This document shows, one piece after another, positions 32,973 to 40,757 of a DNA stretch of 64,000 nucleotides. The first letter of the stretch is position 1. Each line of letters begins with the position of its first letter. The notes under the pieces are model-generated. The model had not been told where the DNA came from. It saw only the letters and a program-made list of their open reading frames with translations, and made no database searches. The position numbers were made by a program, and so were the translations under genes. This DNA comes from Chlamydiota bacterium (lineage in GTDB: Bacteria > Auribacterota > Tritonobacteria > UBA1439), in contig JAAYCL010000022.1 in NCBI GenBank assembly GCA_012729785.1, forward strand, positions 22,567-86,566, read 5' to 3'.

Positions 32973-34535
32973 GTGAATAAACTCTCCTTCTGTCTGACGC
33001 TTGCCCTCGTTGCATCCCTTGTCGCTGGCTCCCCCACACACGCCGAACTCGCCGACACCCCGTGGCCGATGTTCCGGCACGATTTGCAGCACACGGGGCG
33101 GAGCGAGTACACGGGGCCGTCAAATCCAGAACTCGCGTGGAGTTATGAAACCGGCTTTTATATGCACAGCTCCTCGCCTGCGCTCGGGAGTGAGGGGCGG
33201 GTGCATTTCGGCTCTCGGGATAACAGGCTCTATACCATCGCCTCGGACGGAGCGCTATCGTGGAGTTATGAAACCGGCTATCGGGTGACCTCCTCGCCCG
33301 CGCTCGGGACTGACGGGCGGGTGTATGTCGGCTCTAATGATAACATGCTCTATGCCATCGCCTCCGACGGAGCGCTGTCGTGGACTTATGTAACCGGCTG
33401 GTATGTGGGCTCCTCGCCCGCGCTCGGGAGTGACGGGCGGGTGTATGTCGGCTCAGAAGATCAAAGGCTCTATGCCATCGCCTCCGACGGAGCGCTGTCG
33501 TGGAGTTATAAAACCGGCGCTTGGGTGCTCTCCTCGCCTGCGCTCGGGAGTGACGGGCTGGTGTATGTCGGCTCTTATGATAACAAGCTCTATGCCATCG
33601 CCCCCGACGGAGCGTTGGAGTGGAGTTATGAAACCAACGGGTATGTGTACTCCTCTCCCGCGCTCGGGAGTGACGGGCGGGTGTATTTCGGCTCTCATGA
33701 TTACAGGATTTATGCCATCGCCTCCGACAGAGCGCTGGAGTGGAGTTATGCAACCGGCTATAATGTGGCACACTCTTCGCCTGCGCTCGGGAGTGACGGG
33801 CAGGTGTATGTCGGCTCTTATGATAACAGGCTCTATGCCGTCGCCTCCGACGGAGCGCTGTCGTGGAGTTATGAAACCGTCGGTAATGTGTACTCCTCGC
33901 CTGCGCTCGGGAGTGACGGGCGGGTGTATGTCGGCTCTTTGGATAACAGTCTCTATGCCATCGCCTCGGACGGATCGCTGTCGTGGAGTTATGTTACTGG
34001 CGGCTCGTTCTACCCCTCTTCGCCCGCGCTCGGGAGTGACGGGCGGGTGTATGTCGGCTCTGCTGATAACCGCCTCTATTGCATCAAACAGGTGCCCACC
34101 GAGACGCCGACGATCACCCCGACCTCCGCGCCCACGAAGACGCCGACCACCACGCCCACGCCCCCGATCGACCTGACGGCGGACAAGACGGAGTACGGGA
34201 CGACGGGCGCCATCTCCGTCACGGCGGACGTGTGGCCCCTGACGGTACCGTGCTACCCGTTCGTGCGCATCCTGATGGCCGACGGCTCGACGCTGTACTA
34301 CCAGTCCGGCGTTGGGTTCACGGCCTCGCCGGTGCCGTACCTCGGCTTCGAGGCGGGGACCATCGTGACAACCGAGCCCATCCGGGACTACCTGGTTCTC
34401 TCGGCGAGCTTCTCGGGGATAGCCACAGGAACCTACTACCTCGAAGGCGGAGCGGTGGACATGACCAAGACCGTCTCCGCCGACAACCTCATCTACTTCG
34501 GCGCGGTTGACCGTGAGACGCTGAAGGTGAAGTAG
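32973..34535 (+). CDS. Secreted eight-bladed PQQ-like beta-propeller protein, copy 1
   Basis: 520 residues from a GTG at 32973 with AAGGAGG five bases upstream. Signal peptide (FCLTLALVASLVAG...THA), a conserved entry WPMFRHDLQHTG, then eight blades of about 40 residues (ALSWSYETG...SSPALGSDGRVYVGS.DN.LYAIASDG), a Thr/Pro linker (TPTITPTSAPTKTPTTTP) and a C-terminal beta domain of about 115 residues. The blades resemble PQQ/quinoprotein-dehydrogenase-like repeats, but no cofactor residues are evident; a binding role is more likely than catalysis. Blades are nearly identical in DNA apart from a few codons. The paralogue is at 35297. Secreted, perhaps surface-held; partner unknown. Confidence 0.85.
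   Translation: MNKLSFCLTLALVASLVAGSPTHAELADTPWPMFRHDLQHTGRSEYTGPSNPELAWSYETGFYMHSSSPALGSEGRVHFGSRDNRLYTIASDGALSWSYETGYRVTSSPALGTDGRVYVGSNDNMLYAIASDGALSWTYVTGWYVGSSPALGSDGRVYVGSEDQRLYAIASDGALSWSYKTGAWVLSSPALGSDGLVYVGSYDNKLYAIAPDGALEWSYETNGYVYSSPALGSDGRVYFGSHDYRIYAIASDRALEWSYATGYNVAHSSPALGSDGQVYVGSYDNRLYAVASDGALSWSYETVGNVYSSPALGSDGRVYVGSLDNSLYAIASDGSLSWSYVTGGSFYPSSPALGSDGRVYVGSADNRLYCIKQVPTETPTITPTSAPTKTPTTTPTPPIDLTADKTEYGTTGAISVTADVWPLTVPCYPFVRILMADGSTLYYQSGVGFTASPVPYLGFEAGTIVTTEPIRDYLVLSASFSGIATGTYYLEGGAVDMTKTVSADNLIYFGAVDRETLKVK
33138..34106 (+). repeat. Eight 120-bp coding repeats (propeller 1 blades)
   Basis: Units begin TGGAGTTAT or TGGACTTAT at 33138, 33261, 33381, 33501, 33621, 33741, 33864 and 33984: mostly 120 bp, two of 123. 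Framework sections such as GCGCTCGGGAGTGACGGGCG are identical even at silent sites in most units, while codons after GGCTC and after ACCGG vary. Confidence 0.9.
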
Positions 34536-34559
34536 GTTGCCGCATACATACCACACACG

Positions 34560-34600
34560 CCCCGCTTCCGGCGCCCGTCGGGAGCGGGGCTTCTCCTTGC
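34560..34600 (+). terminator. Intrinsic terminator after propeller gene 1
   Basis: CCCCGCTTCCG (34560-34570), loop GCGCCCGT, CGGGAGCGGGG (34579-34589), then a T-rich CTTCTCCTTGCTTT. The same hairpin follows propeller gene 2. Confidence 0.7.
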
Positions 34601-35087
34601 TTTCAGTTTTCCCTAGAAGGCTTCCTGCAGTGCTGACGCTGACCCCGCATTCTCCTTACTCCCACCATGCAGGCAAGCAGCGACAGCCCCAATGGATCGC
34701 GCCCGATCTCGTTGCATCGCCCCGTCTATGCTCGGCGGCGTTTGCAGCCGGTGGACAGACACTATGTGGACACCGCGCCTCCTTTCCGAACCCACAAGCG
34801 TTTGCTGATAACAGACCTTCAGACATCTGGTCGAAACCTGGAGGAACAGGTCACTCAGGAGCGGATTAATCTTGTTGAATGATCCTGGCACGATCTCTCT
34901 ACAATCTTTTTACATTTCCGTGACACTCCGCGCGCGGCCCGGTGGTCTACTATCAGTGGGACGATGGAGGGGTGAGGACGGACGGGAGATCCTTTAGGGA
35001 TACGGCGCGGCGCGAAGCGGGGGGACGCCGGATACGGCTGCGACGCCCCGGGCCTCCGCAGAGGAGGGCGCGCGAAAGGAGGGCGTC
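34601..35087. other. Intergenic stretch between the propeller genes
   Basis: About 490 bp with mixed composition: 34601-34910 is moderate in GC, 34930-35087 is very GC-rich. Short open frames exist on both strands (for example minus 34613-34891, 92 codons) but none has a recognisable product or good ribosome site. GGATACGGC occurs twice (near 35000 and 35031). A weak TACAAT (34900-34905) and TACTAT (34948-34953) lack well-spaced -35 boxes. I see no RNA gene that I can name. Confidence 0.4.
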
Positions 35088-35297
35088 ATGAGCGCCGCCG
35101 AGAGGTTTTTCCGGTACGCCGTTCTTTTCGTCGCCGGGGGGCGCGGCGGGCCGAGGCGGTCTTCAGGGAGCGCGCGGCATGGAGGAGGGCTGGGGAGGCC
35201 CCGCCCGGGCCCGCGGAGGCGCACCTTTTTGTGTTTACCCCCCAAGTCTTGCATTTACATAGGCAATACGCCGTACCATCCAAAAAGGAGGTTCTGA
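35088..35297 (+). CDS. Small ORF coupled to propeller gene 2
   Basis: 69 codons from an ATG at 35088 that has AAAGGAGG seven bases upstream, a near-ideal site. Its TGA (35295-35297) overlaps the ATG of propeller 2 (TGATG). The peptide starts MSAAERFFRYAVLFVAGG and becomes Arg/Gly/Pro-rich; no family recognised. The downstream gene also has its own AAAAAGGAGG, so coupling may be incidental. It could be a leader peptide or a small basic protein. Confidence 0.4.
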   Translation: MSAAERFFRYAVLFVAGGRGGPRRSSGSARHGGGLGRPRPGPRRRTFLCLPPKSCIYIGNTPYHPKRRF

Positions 35298-36850
35298 TGA
35301 AATACCTCTCTATGTGCCTGATGCTCGCCCTCGTTGCATCCCTTGTCGCCGGTTCCCCCGCACACGCCGAACTCGCCGACACCCCGTGGCCGATGTTCAT
35401 GCACGACGCGCGGCACACGGGGCAGAGCGAATACGCGGGACCGTCAAATCCCGAATTCGCGTGGAGTTATGCAACCGGCTATTATGTGTTCTCCTCGCCT
35501 GCGCTCGGGAGTGACGGGCGGGCGTATGTCGGTTCAGCAGATAACAGGCTCTATGCCATCGCCCCCGGCGGAGCGCTGTCGTGGAGTTATGAAACCGGCT
35601 CTTGGGTGGACTCCTCGCCTGCGCTCGGGAGTGACGGACGGGTGCATGTCGGCTCTTATGATAACAGGCTCTATGCCATCGCCTCGAACGGAGCGCTGTC
35701 GTGGAGTTATGAAACCGGCAGGTGGGTGCAACCCTCGCCTGCGCTCGGGAGTGACGGGCGGGTGCATGTCGGCTCTTATGATAACAGGCTCTATGCCATC
35801 GCCCCCGACGGAGCGCTGTCGTGGAGTTATGAAACCGTCGGTAATGTGCGCTCCTTTCCCGCGCTCGGGAGTGACGGGCGGGTGTATGTCGGCTCTGAGG
35901 ATAACAGGCTCTATGCCATCGCCCCCGACGGTGCGCTGGAGTGGAGTTATGAAACCAGCGGTAATGTACGCTCCTCGCCTGCGCTCGGGAGTGACGGGCG
36001 GGTGCATGTCGGCTCTTATGATTACAGGCTCTATGCCATCGCCTCCAACGGAGCGCTGTCGTGGAGTTATGAAACCGGCGACGTTGTGCGCCCCTCGCCC
36101 GCGCTCAGGAGTGACGGGCGGGTGCATGTCGGCTCTTTTGATAACAGGCTCTATGCCATCGCCTCCGACGGTGCGCTGGAGTGGAGTTATGAAACCAGCG
36201 GTAATGTGCACTCCTCGCCTGCGCTCGGGAGTGACGGGCGGGTGCATGTCGGATCTCAGGATAACAGGCTCTATGCCATCGCCTCCGACGGAGCGCTGTC
36301 GTGGAGTTATGTAACCGGTTGGTATGTGGACTCCTCGCCTGCGCTCGGGAGTGACGGGCGGGTGTATGTCGGCTCTTATGATAACCGCCTCTATTGCATC
36401 AGACAGGCGCCCACCGAGACACCGACGATCACCCCGACCTCCACGCCCACGGAGACGCCGACCACCACGCCCACGCCCCCGATCGACCTGACTGCGGACA
36501 AGACGGAGTACGGGACGACTGACTCGATCTCCGTCACGGCGGACGTATGGCCCCTGACGGTGCCGTGCTACCCGTTCGTACGCATCCTGATGGCCGACGG
36601 CTCGACGCTCTACTACCAGTCCGGCGTCGGGTTCACGGCCTCGCCGGTGCCGTACCTCGGCTTCGAGGTGGGGACCATCGTGACGTCCGAGCCCATCCGG
36701 GACTACCTGGTTCTCTCGGCGAGCTTCTCGGGGATAGCCACAGGAACCTACTACCTCGAAGGCGGAGCGGTGGACATGACCAAAACCGTCTCCGCCGACA
36801 ACCTCATCTACTTCGGCACGGTTGATCGTGAGACGCTGACGGTGAAGTAG
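35297..36850 (+). CDS. Secreted eight-bladed PQQ-like beta-propeller protein, copy 2
   Basis: 517 residues from the ATG at 35297 with AAAAAGGAGG at 35282-35291. Same plan as copy 1: signal peptide (MCLMLALVASLVAG...AHA), WPMFMHDARHTG, eight blades, Thr/Pro linker (TPTITPTSTPTETPTTTP) and a C-terminal domain that differs from copy 1 at only about seven residues. Blades all have 40 residues. Variation sits again in two patches per blade (ETGxxVxSS and GSxDNxLY). The strong conservation of the C-terminal domain suggests anchoring or a shared partner, with the propeller face diversifying. Function unknown. Confidence 0.85.
   Translation: MKYLSMCLMLALVASLVAGSPAHAELADTPWPMFMHDARHTGQSEYAGPSNPEFAWSYATGYYVFSSPALGSDGRAYVGSADNRLYAIAPGGALSWSYETGSWVDSSPALGSDGRVHVGSYDNRLYAIASNGALSWSYETGRWVQPSPALGSDGRVHVGSYDNRLYAIAPDGALSWSYETVGNVRSFPALGSDGRVYVGSEDNRLYAIAPDGALEWSYETSGNVRSSPALGSDGRVHVGSYDYRLYAIASNGALSWSYETGDVVRPSPALRSDGRVHVGSFDNRLYAIASDGALEWSYETSGNVHSSPALGSDGRVHVGSQDNRLYAIASDGALSWSYVTGWYVDSSPALGSDGRVYVGSYDNRLYCIRQAPTETPTITPTSTPTETPTTTPTPPIDLTADKTEYGTTDSISVTADVWPLTVPCYPFVRILMADGSTLYYQSGVGFTASPVPYLGFEVGTIVTSEPIRDYLVLSASFSGIATGTYYLEGGAVDMTKTVSADNLIYFGTVDRETLTVK
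35462..36421 (+). repeat. Eight 120-bp coding repeats (propeller 2 blades)
   Basis: Units begin TGGAGTTAT at 35462, 35582, 35702, 35822, 35942, 36062, 36182 and 36302, all exactly 120 bp. The unit is shared with copy 1, so the two arrays together give 16 near-identical units. Confidence 0.92.
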
Positions 36851-36874
36851 GGTGCCGCATACATACCACACACG

Positions 36875-36914
36875 CCCCGCTTCCGGCGCCCGTCGGGAGC
36901 GGGGCTTCTTCTTG
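36875..36914 (+). terminator. Intrinsic terminator after propeller gene 2
   Basis: CCCCGCTTCCG, loop GCGCCCGT, CGGGAGCGGGG, then CTTCTTCTT. Identical stem to the one after copy 1, as is the preceding CATACATACCACACACG. Confidence 0.7.
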
Positions 36915-36939
36915 CCCGCATAATCACCCCCACGGGTGG

Positions 36940-36968
36940 TTGACCAATCCCCTCTGGGGTGATAACAT
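36940..36968 (+). promoter_or_regulatory. Promoter of the intact tRNA-Phe
   Basis: TTGACC at 36940-36945, 17-bp spacer, TAACAT at 36963-36968. It sits in AT-rich DNA that belongs to the putative integrated segment and would start transcription about 18 bp before the tRNA. Confidence 0.5.
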
Positions 36969-36992
36969 TAATAACTTCAGAATCAATATGAT

Positions 36993-37068
36993 GCCGGGGT
37001 AGCTCAGTTGGTAGAGCACTGCACTGAAAATGCAGGTGTCGTCAGTTCAATTCTGACCCCCGGCACCA
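36993..37068 (+). tRNA. tRNA-Phe (anticodon GAA), CCA encoded
   Basis: 76 nt. Acceptor stem GCCGGGG/CCCCGGC, D-arm GCTC-AGTTGGTA-GAGC, anticodon stem CTGCA/TGCAG with loop CTGAAAA, variable GTGTC, T-arm GTCAG-TTCAATT-CTGAC and encoded ACCA. Complete and canonical. The 5' 41 nt are repeated at 32585-32625. Confidence 0.97.
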
Positions 37069-37442
37069 GCTTCCCTCCCGCGCACCCCCGGTCGCCTGGG
37101 CTTGTCGCGCAGAGGATGCCCGGCCGACCGATCTCCTGCCGCGCCGTCCCGGGTGCATATCTTCCAGTTCGGCGGCGGGTTTGGGCGAGATCTGCCATCC
37201 CCGCGCGCCCCCGGCCGCCCGTCCGCATTCCGCAGACCCGCCGATGCGATGCGCCGTTTGCCGCCCCGCCGGCCTGTTTTCGCGAAGCACAGATCGGGGA
37301 CCTCCTGCCGCCGCGTCACCGGCCCGTCCCCGCGGGGCGCCGATTGGGACATTCCGCCCCTGCATCTCCGGCCCCTCCCCGCGCGCTCTCCGGCTGCCCG
37401 GCCCCGTACGCGTGGTAGCCGGCGCACCGGCCCCGCGCGCTC
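37069..37442. other. Noncoding stretch between tRNA-Phe and secA
   Basis: 374 bp, GC-rich and rich in C on the top strand. Open frames here overlap the tRNA or lack ribosome sites and have no recognisable product. No repeats or RNA structures stand out. Confidence 0.6.
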
Positions 37443-37471
37443 TTGTCCGGCCGGAGGGATGATGGTATACT
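37443..37471 (+). promoter_or_regulatory. Promoter of secA
   Basis: TTGTCC at 37443-37448, 17-bp spacer, TATACT at 37466-37471 with a TGG extension just before it (extended -10). The leader to the ATG at 37497 is only about 20 nt. Confidence 0.65.
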
Positions 37472-37496
37472 CCGCTTTTCGGCGAAAGGATCCGGA

Positions 37497-40400
37497 ATGT
37501 TCATGTGGCTGCTGAAGCACACGATAGGCACGAAAAACGACAGGGATATCCGCCGGCTCCGTCCCCTCGTGGCGCGCATCAACGAGATCGAAAAAGAATA
37601 CCAGTCGCTCTCCGACGACGAGCTCCGGGGCAAGACCGAGGAGTTCAGGAAGCGCCTCGCCGCGGGCGAGACGACGGACGATCTGCTGCCCGAGGCGTTC
37701 GCCGCGGTGAAGAACGTCTGCCGGCGTCTCCTCGGGAAGCGATGGGAGGTCTCGGGGCAGGAGATCGAGTGGGACATGGTCCCGTTCGACGTCCAGCTGA
37801 TAGGCGGCATCGTCCTCCACCAGGGCAAGATCGCCGAGATGGCGACCGGCGAGGGGAAGACGCTCGTGGCCACGATGCCCCTCTATCTCAACGCGCTCGC
37901 CGGGAAGAACGTCCACCTCGTGACCGTCAACGACTACCTCGCCCGCCGGGACTCGGAGTGGATGGGGCAGGTCTACGGCGCCCTCGGCCTCACCGTCGGC
38001 TGCATCCAGCACGACATGCCGCACGATGCCCGTCGCGAGGCGTACCGCAGGGATATCACCTACGGGACGAACAGCGAGTTCGGCTTCGACTACCTCCGCG
38101 ACAACGGGATGGCGATGAGTTTGGAGGAGCAGGTCCAGCGCGGGCACCATTTCGCCATCGTGGACGAGGTGGACTCGATCTTGATCGACGAGGCGCGCAC
38201 CCCCCTCATCATCTCGGGGCCCGCCGTGGTGTCGTCGCAGCAGTACGACGCGCTCAAGCCCCGCGCCGAGGCGCTGGTCCGGAAGCAGGGGGTTCTCTGC
38301 AACCGCCTCGTCAACGAGGCCAGGGAGGAGATCGGCGTTTCGGAGAAGGAGTACGAGGCGGCACGCAAGGTCTGGCTCGTGAGCAAGGGCGCTCCCAAGA
38401 ACCGCCAGCTGCTCAAGCTGATGGAGGAGCCCAAGGTCAGGAAGCTCGTGGACCGGGTCGACCTCGACTTCAGGGTCGACCTGAAGAAGGAGGAGCGATT
38501 CAAGTTCCTCGAGGAGCTCTACTACGAGATCGACGAGAAGGGCCACGACATCGACATCAAGGAGAAGGGCCACCAGGTCCTCGACCCGAGCGGGCAGCAG
38601 GCGTTCGTGATGCCCGACGTCATCACTGCCACGCAGATGATCGAGGAGGATGCGTCCCTCTCCCCCGAGGAGAAGGCCCGCAGGGTGGGCCGGCTGCAGC
38701 AGCGGCAGATCGAGATCGGCGAGAAGCTCCACAGCCTCACCCAGCTGATCCGCGCCTACGCCCTCTACGAGAAGGACGTCGAGTACGTGGTCCAGGACAA
38801 CCGCGTGATCATCGTGGACGAGTTCACGGGGCGCCTGATGCCGGGGCGGCGCTGGAGCGACGGTCTGCACCAGGCGGTCGAGGCGAAGGAGGGGGTGAAG
38901 GTCGAGCAGGAGACCCAGACCTTCGCCACGATCACCATCCAGAACTACTTCCGCCTCTACGCCAAGCTCGCCGGGATGACCGGCACCGCGGAGACCGAGG
39001 CGCCGGAGTTCCACCAGATCTACAAGCTCGACGTGGTCGTCGTCCCGACGAACGAGGCGGTGCGCCGCAAGGATTTTCACGACGTCATCTACAAGACGCG
39101 CCGCGAGAAGTACAACGCGGTCGTGGACGAGATCGAGAAGTTCAACAAGGCAGGACGGCCGGTGCTCGTGGGCACGGTGAGCGTCGACCAGTCCGAGGTG
39201 CTGAGCCGCCTCCTCCAGCGCCGCGGGATTCCGCACGCGGTTTTGAACGCCCGCTACCACGCGCAGGAGGCCGCGATCGTCTCGAAGGCGGGGCAGAGAG
39301 GCGCCGTGACGATCGCCACCAACATGGCCGGCCGCGGCACGGACATCAAGCTCGGGGAGGGGGTCGTGAACGCCGACTGCCAGCGTGCCGACGGGCGCTG
39401 GTGCTGCGTCCGATGCCCGAAAGAGCGGCAGTGCCGCCGCCTGCCGAAGCCGCTCTGCGGGAAGCCCGGCCGGATGAGCGCGTGCTGGGACGACCCGCCC
39501 TGCGGCCTCCACATCATCGGCACCGAGCGGCACGAGGCGCGCCGCATCGACCGCCAGCTCCGCGGCCGGAGCGCCCGGCAGGGGGACCCGGGCTCCTCGC
39601 GCTTCTACCTCTCGCTCGAGGACGACCTGATGCGGCTCTTCGGCTCCGAGCGGATCGCGCGGGTCATGGAGCGGATCGGGATGAAGGAGGGGGAGGAGCT
39701 CGTGCACCCGCTCCTCACCCGCTCGATCGAGACGGCCCAGAAGAGGGTCGAGCAGCGGAACTTCTCGATCAGGAAGCACACCCTCGAGTACGACGACGTG
39801 ATGAACAAGCAGCGGGAGGTCATCTACGACTTCCGCAATCAGGTGCTCGCCACCGAGGACCCCCGGACGATGGTGCGCGACCTGATCCGGGAGCTCGTCG
39901 AGCAGAAGGTCGCGTTCCATCTCCCCGCCGAGGCCGACCGGGACGCGTGGGGGATCGACGGGCTCGTGCACTGGCTGAACTTCACCTTCCCCGTCTTCCT
40001 GCAAGGCTCGGACCTCGACACGGACGGGGCGACCCCCGAGACGGTCGCGGCGGCGGTCCTGGCCCGCATCGACGAGGCCTTCTCGCGCAAGGCCGGCTTC
40101 GAGGACGAGGCGGCGCGCCGGATGGACCGCGAGGCGGGCGGGGAGGGAGGGGAGCCGGGGATGCAGCGGCTCTGCCGCCTCCTGATGCTCAGCGTCGTGG
40201 ACCGCCTCTGGAAGGAGCATCTGTACAACATGGACGCCCTGCGCGAGGGGATCTTCCTCAGGGCGTACGGCCAGAAGGATCCGCTCATCGAGTACAAGAA
40301 GGAGGGGTTCGAGATGTTCTCCGAGATGATGGGCGCGATCAACGAGGGGATCGTGGGCGGCATATTCCGCACCACCTTCTCCCCGCAGACGATCCGGCAG

Positions 40401-40664
40401 ATACTGGCGGAGCCCGCCCAGCAGACGTACGTCCATCGGGAGGTGAGCGCCTTCCAAATGGCGGCGGGGGAGGTCCCGGAGCCCGCGCTCGCCGGCGCCG
40501 CGGCGCACCACGAGCAGTCGTACGGGGCGCTCGGCGGCGATGACGCGCCGCGGCCGGCGCGGAAACCGTTCGTCAGGAAGGATCGGAAGGTGAGCCCCAA
40601 CGAGCCGTGTCCGTGCGGCAGCGGCAAGAAGCACAAGAAATGCTGCGGCGCGGGGAAGGCGTGA
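37497..40664 (+). CDS. secA: Protein translocase ATPase SecA, long form
   Basis: Motor ATPase pushing preproteins through SecYEG. 1055 residues from the ATG at 37497 (AAAGGA upstream), longer than the about 900 of E. coli. Seen: N-terminal MFMWLLKHTIGTKNDR, Walker A ATGEGKT near residue 117, VNDYLARRD, TNSEFGFDYLRDN, the DEVDSILIDEARTPLI Walker B region, TVSVDQSE in the second nucleotide domain, QLRGRSARQGDPG and a C-terminal zinc motif PCPCGSGKKHKKCC. Between the two halves of the second nucleotide domain (about residues 622-672) is a Cys-rich insertion with about eight cysteines. Followed by lnt, another envelope gene. Confidence 0.97.
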   Translation: MFMWLLKHTIGTKNDRDIRRLRPLVARINEIEKEYQSLSDDELRGKTEEFRKRLAAGETTDDLLPEAFAAVKNVCRRLLGKRWEVSGQEIEWDMVPFDVQLIGGIVLHQGKIAEMATGEGKTLVATMPLYLNALAGKNVHLVTVNDYLARRDSEWMGQVYGALGLTVGCIQHDMPHDARREAYRRDITYGTNSEFGFDYLRDNGMAMSLEEQVQRGHHFAIVDEVDSILIDEARTPLIISGPAVVSSQQYDALKPRAEALVRKQGVLCNRLVNEAREEIGVSEKEYEAARKVWLVSKGAPKNRQLLKLMEEPKVRKLVDRVDLDFRVDLKKEERFKFLEELYYEIDEKGHDIDIKEKGHQVLDPSGQQAFVMPDVITATQMIEEDASLSPEEKARRVGRLQQRQIEIGEKLHSLTQLIRAYALYEKDVEYVVQDNRVIIVDEFTGRLMPGRRWSDGLHQAVEAKEGVKVEQETQTFATITIQNYFRLYAKLAGMTGTAETEAPEFHQIYKLDVVVVPTNEAVRRKDFHDVIYKTRREKYNAVVDEIEKFNKAGRPVLVGTVSVDQSEVLSRLLQRRGIPHAVLNARYHAQEAAIVSKAGQRGAVTIATNMAGRGTDIKLGEGVVNADCQRADGRWCCVRCPKERQCRRLPKPLCGKPGRMSACWDDPPCGLHIIGTERHEARRIDRQLRGRSARQGDPGSSRFYLSLEDDLMRLFGSERIARVMERIGMKEGEELVHPLLTRSIETAQKRVEQRNFSIRKHTLEYDDVMNKQREVIYDFRNQVLATEDPRTMVRDLIRELVEQKVAFHLPAEADRDAWGIDGLVHWLNFTFPVFLQGSDLDTDGATPETVAAAVLARIDEAFSRKAGFEDEAARRMDREAGGEGGEPGMQRLCRLLMLSVVDRLWKEHLYNMDALREGIFLRAYGQKDPLIEYKKEGFEMFSEMMGAINEGIVGGIFRTTFSPQTIRQILAEPAQQTYVHREVSAFQMAAGEVPEPALAGAAAHHEQSYGALGGDDAPRPARKPFVRKDRKVSPNEPCPCGSGKKHKKCCGAGKA

Positions 40665-40757
40665 GGATGGACCCCTCCCTGCGGCGGGCACCGCGCCCCT
40701 ACGGAGCGGCCGCCGCCCCCCCGCGCCTTCTTTGATGGAACGTTGACGCGCCGCCCC

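Larger units (their letters stand above)
32611..37033. mobile_element. Putative tRNA-Phe-integrated segment, no integrase
   Basis: Bounded by the 15-bp identical core CTGCACTGAAAATGC at 32611-32625 and 37019-37033, inside 41-nt direct repeats of the tRNA-Phe 5' half. The enclosed 4.4 kb is visibly less GC-rich than the flanks, especially at its ends (32626-32790 and 36915-36992), and carries two paralogous propeller genes with matching terminators. The geometry implies the incoming DNA supplied a new 5' half plus promoter to the intact tRNA and displaced the old 5' half to 32585. No recombinase gene is seen inside, so it would be non-autonomous or decayed. Alternatives: an old tRNA duplication with deletion, or an assembly join. 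Confidence 0.5.

Noticed and set aside
32858..32980. 40-codon leader frame before propeller gene 1 (GTG at 32858)
   Set aside because: Overlaps the propeller start but lacks a well-placed ribosome site and any conserved feature; noted only as a possibility.
33453..34556. Long minus-strand frame antisense to propeller gene 1 (and 35534-36871 antisense to gene 2)
   Set aside because: The periodic codon use of the sense repeats keeps the antisense frame open; the sense product has a signal peptide, good start and known fold.
34613..34891. 92-codon minus-strand frame between the propeller genes
   Set aside because: No ribosome site, no recognisable domain; composition does not distinguish it from chance.
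33138..36421. Diversity-generating retroelement targeting the propellers
   Set aside because: No reverse transcriptase, template repeat or adenine-specific pattern is visible; changes involve all bases.
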